NCBI GenBank assembly: GCA_023425615.1
Contig: JAFACJ010000988.1
Location: forward strand, 1 to 6,291
From: Actinomycetes bacterium
Lineage (GTDB): Bacteria > Actinomycetota > Actinomycetes > Streptosporangiales > Streptosporangiaceae
Direction: 5' to 3'
DNA: 6,291 nucleotides
This document shows positions 1 through 4,407 of this stretch, one piece after another (position 1 is the first letter of the stretch; each line of letters opens with the position of its first letter). The translations under genes were made by a program, and so were the position numbers. The notes under the pieces were generated by a model. That model was given only the letters and a program-made list of their open reading frames with translations. It did no database searches and was not told where the DNA came from.

Positions 1-281
1 ATCTGGCTGAGCCGTCCCTCGTCGAAGTCGGCGACGTCTTCGCGTTCGGCGGTCATCAGCTCCCGCGCCGCCTTCATCAGCACCGCCGGCTCGACCAGGT
101 CGAGCCCCCTGACCTCGGGATCGTCCAGATATCGCCGCAGGCGCAGCGCGCACTGCGCGGCGGCGCGGTGGAAGTGGCGGGGATCGAAGGCGGCGGCCAG
201 CTGCGCGCCGGCCGTATTCCGTTCCCCTCCGTTCACCGAATCGCCGACCATATTTTTCATTCCGGTGAGCGAGTCCGTCAC
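1..281 (-). CDS. N-terminal part of a possible PLP-dependent decarboxylase (partial, runs off left edge)
   Basis: Reading leftwards from a GTG at 281-279, 93 codons stay open to the window edge. An ATG at 260-258 is in the same frame, but the GTG is preferred because a strong Shine-Dalgarno (AGGGAGG, complement of 291-297) sits 9 nt before it, while nothing comparable precedes the ATG. The visible protein starts with a polar ~25-residue stretch, then a helical region containing AFDPRHFHRAAAQ, LRRYLDDPEVRGLDLVEP and KAARELMTAERE, ending in FDEGRLSQ. This pattern (an FDP..F segment, a helix with 'YL.DP.VRGL.L..P', then 'LM' and 'FD..RL') resembles the N-terminal helical segment before the PLP fold in group II amino-acid decarboxylases related to diaminobutyrate decarboxylase. 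That is from memory of the family. No catalytic lysine or PLP motif lies in the window, so the function is only a suggestion; the existence of the gene is much surer. Confidence 0.6.
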   Translation of the reverse strand, partial: MTDSLTGMKNMVGDSVNGGERNTAGAQLAAAFDPRHFHRAAAQCALRLRRYLDDPEVRGLDLVEPAVLMKAARELMTAEREDVADFDEGRLSQ

Positions 282-290
282 AGGCGGAAC

Positions 291-297
291 CCTCCCT
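291..297 (-). promoter_or_regulatory. Ribosome binding site that fixes the GTG start of the leftward gene
   Basis: The complement reads AGGGAGG, 9 nt before the GTG at 281-279. It is about 30 nt from the in-frame ATG at 260-258, too far to serve it. It therefore supports a start seven codons upstream of the ATG. Confidence 0.6.
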
Positions 298-361
298 AAG
301 GATCACGTGCCCGGAAATGCGAATCGGCGGCATCGTAGACAGCTTTCGGACGGCCTCGACA

Positions 362-407
362 GGTCCGTGACCACTTGCGGACCAGCAGGTCAAATGGGGT
401 GTCCGCA
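362..407. repeat. Two mutually exclusive inverted repeats upstream of the leftward gene
   Basis: GGTCCG (362-367) pairs with CGGACC (378-383) across 10 nt. TGCGGAC (376-382) also pairs perfectly with GTCCGCA (401-407) across 18 nt. The central element is shared, so only one hairpin can form at a time. In the transcript of the leftward gene, whose GTG is at 281, this would lie in the 5' leader if transcription starts upstream of 407; otherwise the repeats may be operator half-sites. No U-tract follows in the terminator orientation on either strand (the A-run at 407-412 is on the wrong side), so a simple intrinsic terminator is not supported. Confidence 0.35.
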
Positions 408-743
408 AAAAATCTTCCCCGGGTACGCGACACGCGACAATCAATCACTTTAACGCCGACATACAGGTGAAACCACCCACGATAAAACTAGACATAGCGA
501 ATAATTCGCCCAATCGCCTCCGAGTTTCGGACATCTGGCGCCGTCAACAGCCGCACTTCAAGAACACTGCGACGGCCATTCCGCAATGTCACCGGCCCGT
601 GCTAAGGACCACCCGGAAATATCCGTTTCCCTCTTCCGCGGACCCTCCCGGAAAAGGATGTGAAGGAAGAGAAAGGCGAGACCGGGGAGTGTTCTTCAAA
701 GTCGCCTTCGGCATGTCGTCACCGATTCATCGGCGTTCCCGTG

Positions 744-768
744 CCCGGCGGACGGCGGCGTCGCCGGG
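744..768. repeat. GC-rich inverted repeat (7-bp arms)
   Basis: CCCGGCG (744-750) is the exact inverse of CGCCGGG (762-768), with 11 nt between. It lies about 100 bp before the iron-sulfur subunit gene. There is no T-tract on either side. It may be a hairpin or a binding site; in GC-rich DNA a 7-bp repeat of this kind can also arise by chance. Confidence 0.3.
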
Positions 769-839
769 AGGCGCCCGCGGACGTCCGAACGTCGGCACGG
801 CCGCCTTGACCAGGAGTTATCACGGCATGGAACAACATG

Positions 840-855
840 TGTGACGTCAGTCACT
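840..855. promoter_or_regulatory. Crp/FNR-like palindrome upstream of the iron-sulfur subunit gene
   Basis: The site reads TGTGA-N6-TCACT, one base from the classical Crp consensus TGTGA-N6-TCACA. Its core GTGACGTCAGTCAC (841-854) fits GTG-N6-GNCAC, the motif I recall for Streptomyces Crp. It contains the perfect palindrome TGACGTCA (842-849). It abuts the putative -10 hexamer at 855-860, so a bound protein would cover the space between -10 and -35, which points to repression rather than class I/II activation. A GntR- or other-family regulator could equally use such a dyad. Confidence 0.45.
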
Positions 856-860
856 AGCGT
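855..860 (+). promoter_or_regulatory. Putative -10 element for leaderless transcription of the iron-sulfur subunit gene
   Basis: TAGCGT matches the actinobacterial TANNNT -10 pattern and ends exactly 6 nt before the ATG at 867, the spacing expected when the A of the ATG is the transcription start. No Shine-Dalgarno precedes this ATG, which fits a leaderless message. There is no good -35 hexamer at 17-18 bp spacing, so the promoter may be weak or activator dependent. Confidence 0.45.
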
Positions 861-866
861 TGCCTT

Positions 867-1373
867 ATGACCTCGATGACCGAGACATCGTTCACCGTGA
901 ACGGCGGTGACGTCCGGCTGGACGTCGACCCGCGTGAGTCGCTGCTCGACGTCCTGCGCGAACGGCTCGGGCTCACCGGGGCGAAGAAGGGCTGCGACCA
1001 CGGGCAGTGCGGCGCGTGCACCGTCCACCTGGACGGACGCCGCGTCGTCTCCTGCCTGACGCCGGCCGTGCAGGCGAACGGACGCCGCGTCGTCACCATC
1101 GAAGGGGTGTCCGGGCCCGACGGCGGCCTCCACCCGTTGCAGCGGTCGTTCATCGACCATGACGCGTTGCAGTGCGGGTACTGCACACCCGGGCAGGTGA
1201 TGTCCGGCCTCGCCTGCATCGCCGAAGGCCACGCCGATGACGACGCCGAGATCCGCGAGTACATGAGCGGCAACCTGTGCCGGTGCGGCGCGTACACCGG
1301 CATCGTGGCGGCGGTGCGCCAGACCGCCTCACAGTCGGCCGCCTCCCATCAGGCCGCCTCCCGGGAGGGATGA
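867..1373 (+). CDS. (2Fe-2S)-binding small subunit of a molybdenum hydroxylase (CoxS/YagT/xanthine dehydrogenase type)
   Basis: This 168-residue cytoplasmic protein carries two [2Fe-2S] clusters that pass electrons from the molybdenum cofactor to FAD in aldehyde/xanthine/CO-dehydrogenase-type enzymes. The plant-ferredoxin-like N-terminal domain (about 8-80) has GCDHGQCGACTV with Cys43, Cys48 and Cys51, plus Cys63. The C-terminal all-helical domain has QCGYCTPGQVMSG (Cys103, Cys106) and NLCRCGAYTGI (Cys138, Cys140). All eight cluster ligands and the conserved Gln102 before the third pair are present. Length is normal for the family (about 150-200). The ATG at 867 appears leaderless; Met4 at 876 is an alternative. 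There is no Tat signal, unlike E. coli PaoA. The gene is followed after 4 nt by remnants of its FAD and molybdopterin partners, so the protein has no intact partner within the window and may be an orphan. Family assignment is firm; substrate cannot be told. Confidence 0.93.
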   Translation: MTSMTETSFTVNGGDVRLDVDPRESLLDVLRERLGLTGAKKGCDHGQCGACTVHLDGRRVVSCLTPAVQANGRRVVTIEGVSGPDGGLHPLQRSFIDHDALQCGYCTPGQVMSGLACIAEGHADDDAEIREYMSGNLCRCGAYTGIVAAVRQTASQSAASHQAASREG

Positions 1374-1377
1374 CGCC

Positions 1378-1545
1378 GTGCGGCCGTTCTCCTACCGGGC
1401 ACCCGCCACGCTCTCCGACGCCCTGAGCGCGCTGTCGGCGGCGGGACCCGGCGCCAAGGTCCTCGCCGGGGGCACCACCCTGTACGACCTGATGAAACTC
1501 GACATCGAGACGCCGCCCGCCGCGTCCGCGTCCCCCGGGTGGTGA
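1378..1545 (+). pseudogene. 5' remnant of the FAD-binding subunit of a molybdenum hydroxylase (CoxM/YagS type)
   Basis: A GTG at 1378, 4 nt after the iron-sulfur subunit stop and 7 nt after a strong GGGAGGGA (1363-1370), opens a frame of only 55 codons. The first ~46 residues are typical for the N-terminus of this FAD subunit: MRPFSYRAPATLSDALSAL, then KVLAGGTTLYDLMKLDIETP, containing the AGGTTL FAD-pyrophosphate loop. Intact family members have roughly 280-330 residues. After about codon 46 (position 1515) the sequence stops resembling the family, becomes PPAASASPGW and hits TGA at 1543-1545. The ribosome binding site and start look undamaged, so a short peptide could still be made, but it lacks most of the FAD domain and cannot be functional. 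The loss is explained by fusion to the 3' end of the next subunit gene. Confidence 0.8.
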
Positions 1546-1712
1546 GCGTCGTCGACTGCGGTCGCGTCGCCAGTCCCGTGACCGCCGAGTCCCAAGTCCG
1601 CGGTGCCGTGGTCTGGGGCGTCGGCGTCGCCGCCTCCCTCGCCAACGCCGTCCACCACGCCACCGGCCGCCGTGTCCGCCGCCTCCCGATCCTCCTGGAG
1701 GACGTCCTCTGA
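1518..1712 (+). pseudogene. 3' remnant of the molybdopterin-binding large subunit (YagR/xanthine dehydrogenase type), internally deleted
   Basis: In a different frame from the FAD-subunit remnant, positions 1518-1712 read RRVRVPRVVSVVDCGRVASP, then TAESQVRGAVVWG, then VGVAASLANAVHHATGRR and RVRRLPILLEDVL before TGA (1710-1712). These are familiar pieces from the last part of the large subunit. In intact proteins about 90 residues separate the '(G)GVVWGIG' piece from the 'VGVAA.IANA..HATG.R' piece, and that block carries the KGxGE motif with the catalytic glutamate. Here the two pieces are joined directly and in frame, so a second deletion has occurred. More than 600 N-terminal residues are also missing. 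The FAD-remnant stop (TGA 1543-1545) overlaps an in-frame GTG at 1542-1544, so a 56-residue fragment could be made by restart, but it would hold no active site. Confidence 0.78.
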
Positions 1713-1713
1713 C

Positions 1714-1749
1714 CGTCTCCTCGGCGGCGGATGCTGCGCGGAGGGGACG
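1714..1749 (+). terminator. Possible hairpin terminator behind the molybdenum-hydroxylase remnant
   Basis: CGTCTCCTC (1714-1722) can pair with GAGGGGACG (1741-1749) over nine bases with one G-U pair and an 18-nt loop. It begins 1 nt after the stop of the large-subunit remnant. No U-tract follows, so this would be one of the U-less hairpins often proposed in actinobacteria. The evidence is structural only. Confidence 0.3.
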
Positions 1750-1828
1750 AGTCATGGCATAAAGGTCGGGTGAGGGGGTTCACGACGGCGGCGGGCCGCG
1801 AGGTCCGCCATGGGCGAGGAGAGCCTGC

Positions 1829-2806
1829 ATGAAACAGCCGCACTGGCGTCCCGACCTCCTGGGGGAAGGCTACGAGCAGCATGTGATCGAGCTGGGTGAC
1901 GACCCCGACGGGGAGGGGGCGGTCGAGGCAGTCCTCATCCGGAAGGCGGCGGGCGAGAACGTGACGGGGGTCGTGCTCTACGTGCACGGCTTCTGCGACT
2001 ACTTCTTCCAGACAGAGCTCGCCGACTTCTTCACCGACCGCGGCACCGCCTTCTACGGGCTGGACCTGCGCAAGTGCGGGCGGGCGCGGAAGCCGGGGCA
2101 GACCGCGCACTACGTGTCCGACCTCGCCCTCTACGACGCCGAACTGGAAGAGGCGCTCGGCCTCCTCGCCGAAGCCCACCCCGGGCTGCCGGTGCTCGTC
2201 GTCGCCCACTCCACGGGCGGGCTCGTCACCTCGCTGTGGCTCGACCGGCGGCCCGGTGGCGCCGCGCCGGTCGTGGGGCTGGTGCTCAACAGCCCGTGGC
2301 TCGACCTCCAGGGCAACGCCTTCCTGCGCGGCCCCCTCACCTGGGCGCTGCGGGGCCTGGCGAAGGCGCAGCCGCTGCGGGTGCTGCCCCTGCCCGAGAG
2401 CGTCTACGGCTCCACCCTGCACATCAGCCGCACCGGCGAATGGGACTTCGACATCGACCTCAAGCCGCTGGGGAGCTTCCCCGTCACCGTCGGCTGGCTG
2501 AACGCCGTCCGGCGCGGGCACGCGCGGCTGCACCGCGGCATCGAGGTGGGGGTGCCCACGCTCGTGCTGCGGTCGGACAAGACGGACTTCTCACCGTCCT
2601 ACTCACCGGCGTGCGACCGCGCCGACGGCGTCCTTGACGTCGCGCAGATCTCCCGCTGGTCCCGCTCCCTGGGCGGGGAGACCACCGACTCCCCCGTCGC
2701 CGACGCCCGCCATGACGTCTTCCTCTCGCTGCCGGAGGTCCGCAAGGAGGCGTACACGCGGCTCGACGCCTGGCTCGACGCCCAGGGCTTCGGCGCCGCG
2801 CGGTAG
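1829..2806 (+). CDS. Alpha/beta hydrolase (serine aminopeptidase S33 / lysophospholipase-like, Hydrolase_4)
   Basis: A 325-residue soluble serine hydrolase, probably an esterase or lipase-like enzyme of unknown substrate. The fold is marked by the strand and oxyanion segment VVLYVHGF (HG at 53-54), DLRKCGRA near 79-86, the nucleophile elbow VVAHSTGG with Ser128, and a C-terminal ARHDVFLS segment with His295 as catalytic histidine. The acid is probably Asp266 or Asp270 in DGVLDV, with Asp250 as alternative. Residues about 155-235 form a helical cap. There is no signal peptide, so it acts in the cytoplasm. The start is well supported: GAGGAGAG at 1816-1823 lies 5 nt before the ATG. An ATG at 1810 is out of frame. 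The gene stands alone on its strand, 116 nt after the molybdenum-hydroxylase remnant, and its stop lies 2 bp from the end of the convergent yciO-type gene. Family is firm; substrate unknown. Confidence 0.92.
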   Translation: MKQPHWRPDLLGEGYEQHVIELGDDPDGEGAVEAVLIRKAAGENVTGVVLYVHGFCDYFFQTELADFFTDRGTAFYGLDLRKCGRARKPGQTAHYVSDLALYDAELEEALGLLAEAHPGLPVLVVAHSTGGLVTSLWLDRRPGGAAPVVGLVLNSPWLDLQGNAFLRGPLTWALRGLAKAQPLRVLPLPESVYGSTLHISRTGEWDFDIDLKPLGSFPVTVGWLNAVRRGHARLHRGIEVGVPTLVLRSDKTDFSPSYSPACDRADGVLDVAQISRWSRSLGGETTDSPVADARHDVFLSLPEVRKEAYTRLDAWLDAQGFGAAR

Positions 2807-2808
2807 CC

Positions 2809-3429
2809 CTACTCGAACAGGGACGGGTCGCCGGCGCCCCGCCGGATGATCTCCGCCTCCCCGCTCGACAGATCGACGACCGTCGTCGGCACCGACCCGC
2901 ACTCGCCGGAGTCGACGACGGCGTCGACCACATGGGCGAGCCGTTCCTTGATCTCCCAGCCCTGGGTCATCGGCTCCTCGTCGCCGGGCAGGAGCAGGGT
3001 GCTCGACAGCAGCGGCTCGCCGAGTTCGGCCAGCAGCGCCTGGGTGACGGCATGGTCGGGGATGCGGGCGCCGACCGTCTTCTTCCTGGGGTGCAGCAGC
3101 CGGCGCGGCACCTCCTTGGTCGCCGGGAGGATGAACGTGTAGCCGCCGGGCGTCGCCGCCTTGATCGAACGGAACAGCGCATTGCTGATCTGTACGAACT
3201 GGCCGAGCTGTGCGAAGTCCCTGCACATCAGGGTGAAGTGGTGGCCGTCGCCGAGGTGGCGGATCTCCCTGATCCGGTCGATGCCCTCCTTGTTGCCCAG
3301 CCGGCAGCCGAGCGCGAAGCACGAGTCCGTCGGGTACACGATCAGCCCGTCGCCCCGGATGAGGTCCACCGCCTGGCGGATCGCCCGGGGCTGGGGGTTC
3401 TCGGGATGCACGTCGAGATATTTGGCCAT
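2809..3429 (-). CDS. yciO: YciO family protein (YrdC/Sua5 domain, L-threonylcarbamoyladenylate synthase-related)
   Basis: This 206-residue protein aligns from memory almost end to end with E. coli YciO: an N-terminal HPENPQPRAIRQAV (residues 8-21) against HPDNPQQRLINQAV, then IVYPTDS (30-36), ALGC (39-42), DGHHFTLMCRD (61-71), GGYTFIL (95-101), TKEVPRRLL (104-112), GEPLLSSTL and PTTVVDL. The YrdC domain binds ATP and an RNA or nucleotide surface. TsaC/Sua5 members use threonine, bicarbonate and ATP to make threonylcarbamoyl-AMP for the t6A modification of tRNA. YciO is a paralogue whose own role is not settled, so automatic naming as the t6A enzyme may overstate it. The start at ATG 3429-3427 fits the YciO N-terminus exactly, although the Shine-Dalgarno (AGGG, 2 nt away) is poor. 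The F420 oxidoreductase gene ends 27 nt upstream, so it may be cotranscribed. Confidence 0.9.
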   Translation of the reverse strand: MAKYLDVHPENPQPRAIRQAVDLIRGDGLIVYPTDSCFALGCRLGNKEGIDRIREIRHLGDGHHFTLMCRDFAQLGQFVQISNALFRSIKAATPGGYTFILPATKEVPRRLLHPRKKTVGARIPDHAVTQALLAELGEPLLSSTLLLPGDEEPMTQGWEIKERLAHVVDAVVDSGECGSVPTTVVDLSSGEAEIIRRGAGDPSLFE

Positions 3430-3456
3430 GCCCTGGAGCCTAAGGCGGTATGGCGC

Positions 3457-4320
3457 TCATCGGCACAACGCTGCCGCCAGGCGGCGCCATTCCTCCCTCG
3501 GGAAGGACTTGGCGTCGGTGGTGAGCACCTGCACGCAGACATGGTCGGCGCCGGCCGCGCGGTGCTCGTCCACCCTGCTCTTGACCGCCTCCTCATCGCC
3601 CCAGGCGATCAGGGCGTCGAACAGCCCGTCGCTCACCGACTCGACGTCCTGGTCGGTGAAGCCGAGACGCAGCAGGTTGTTGGCGTAGTTGGGCAGGGAG
3701 AGGTAGCCGCGCAGCCAGTCGGTGCCGATCGCGCGCGCCTCGTCCCGTGTCCCGCACAGGATCACCGTCTGCTCGGGGAGCACGAGCCTGCCCGCCCCGA
3801 CCGCCTCGCGGGCCCGCCGGGTGTGCTCGGGCGTGACGAGGTAGGGGTGGACGCCATGGGCGCGGTTCCTGGCCAGGTCCAGCATCCTGGGGCCGAGGGC
3901 GGCGAGCACCCGGCTCTCCTGGGGGACGGGGGAATCTGCCTGGTCGAGGCCGTCGAGGAAGGTGGACATCGCCGCCAGCGGCTTGCGGTACCGGCCCGCC
4001 TCCTTGCGGTCCACCAGCGGGGCGTGGCTCACCCCGATGCCCATCAGGAACCTGTCGCCGTGCTCGGCCGTCAGCGAGGCGAAGGCGGCGGCGGCGTCCT
4101 TGGGGGTGTGCATCCACAGGTTGAGGATGCCGGTGGCGACGACGGCACGCCGTGTGGCGCCCAGCAGGTTGCCCACCGCCTCGAACAGGGGCCCTCCGAC
4201 ATCGGGGATCCACAGCGCGGTGTATCCCAGTTCCTCCAGCTCGGCGGCGGCCTCCGCGGCCTCCGACCGGTCTCCGTAACGCAGTTGCTGGTTCCACACC
4301 CCGACGCCGGAAAGATCCAT
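3457..4320 (-). CDS. LLM class F420-dependent oxidoreductase
   Basis: A 287-residue cytoplasmic flavin/deazaflavin enzyme of the bacterial luciferase-like TIM-barrel superfamily. Visible family marks are the N-terminal strand GVGVWNQQLRYG, ELGYTALWIPDVGG (residues 31-43, the first barrel repeat), VATGILNLWMHTP (61-73), the strand-loop FLMGIGVSHAPLVD (91-104) where the cofactor phosphate usually sits, VLAALGPRMLDLA (138-150), and GVHPYLVTPEHT (156-167). It resembles the F420 subfamily known from mycobacteria (MSMEG_4141-like), so reduced F420 is the likely cofactor; substrate unknown. The frame stays open to an ATG at 4380, but the start is placed at the ATG at 4320-4318: GAGGGA (complement of 4329-4334) lies 8 nt before it and the homologous fold begins there. 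A GTG immediately before it (4323) is possible. It follows the marR-type gene after 87 nt and precedes yciO by 27 nt. Confidence 0.9.
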   Translation of the reverse strand: MDLSGVGVWNQQLRYGDRSEAAEAAAELEELGYTALWIPDVGGPLFEAVGNLLGATRRAVVATGILNLWMHTPKDAAAAFASLTAEHGDRFLMGIGVSHAPLVDRKEAGRYRKPLAAMSTFLDGLDQADSPVPQESRVLAALGPRMLDLARNRAHGVHPYLVTPEHTRRAREAVGAGRLVLPEQTVILCGTRDEARAIGTDWLRGYLSLPNYANNLLRLGFTDQDVESVSDGLFDALIAWGDEEAVKSRVDEHRAAGADHVCVQVLTTDAKSFPREEWRRLAAALCR

Positions 4321-4357
4321 CACAACCGTCCCTCGAGTCTCGTACGTACCTGTCTGC

Positions 4358-4375
4358 CTACCCGGATTCTGGTAG
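4358..4375. promoter_or_regulatory. Inverted repeat between marR-type and F420-oxidoreductase genes, possible operator
   Basis: CTACC (4358-4362) and GGTAG (4371-4375) are exact inverses separated by 8 nt. The perfect palindrome GTACGTAC lies close by at 4342-4349. Both lie in the 87-nt gap upstream of the ATG at 4320. Their place just after a MarR gene makes them plausible operator sites for it, but no clear -35/-10 pair is visible on the minus strand here, and short 5-bp arms can arise by chance. Confidence 0.25.
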
Positions 4376-4407
4376 ATCACCTCGAAACGGCGGGAGCCGG
4401 GGCCGCC

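Larger units (their letters stand above)
282..866. other. Divergent intergenic region, GC-poor for this genome, rich in short inverted repeats
   Basis: No convincing gene lies here. Two plus-strand open frames (265-453 and 467-844) have mixed composition, no good ribosome binding site and no recognisable protein. Positions 421-520 contain 49 G/C of 100, far below the flanking genes. The region must hold the promoter of the leftward gene and that of the iron-sulfur subunit gene. Visible structures are the nested hairpins at 362-407, a near-palindrome CGGAAATATCCG at 614-625, a 7-bp hairpin at 744-768, a perfect palindrome CGGACGTCCG at 778-787, and the Crp-like dyad at 840-855. The pentamer CGGAC/GTCCG occurs about nine times. 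CCCGGAAA occurs three times (310, 612, 647). Confidence 0.6.

Noticed and set aside
265..453. A 62-codon plus-strand open frame
   Set aside because: It overlaps the start of the better supported leftward gene and has no ribosome binding site or coding bias.
806..834. TTGACC at 806-811 as the -35 of a promoter for the iron-sulfur subunit gene
   Set aside because: No TANNNT hexamer lies 16-19 bp downstream, while TAGCGT at 855-860 is placed exactly for a leaderless start.
467..844. A 125-codon plus-strand open frame in the intergenic region
   Set aside because: It starts at a GTG without a proper ribosome binding site, crosses the GC-poor region with no codon bias, and overlaps hairpins. The protein resembles nothing I know.
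1349..2533. A 394-codon minus-strand open frame
   Set aside because: It lies antisense to the alpha/beta hydrolase, whose catalytic motifs are clear. Its translation is Arg/Pro/Gly-rich without family resemblance.
4389..4407. GGCGG/CCGCC hairpin just after the marR-type stop as a terminator
   Set aside because: The arms are only 5 bp with a 9-nt loop and no real U-tract (GTTTC only) follows on the minus strand; too weak to call.
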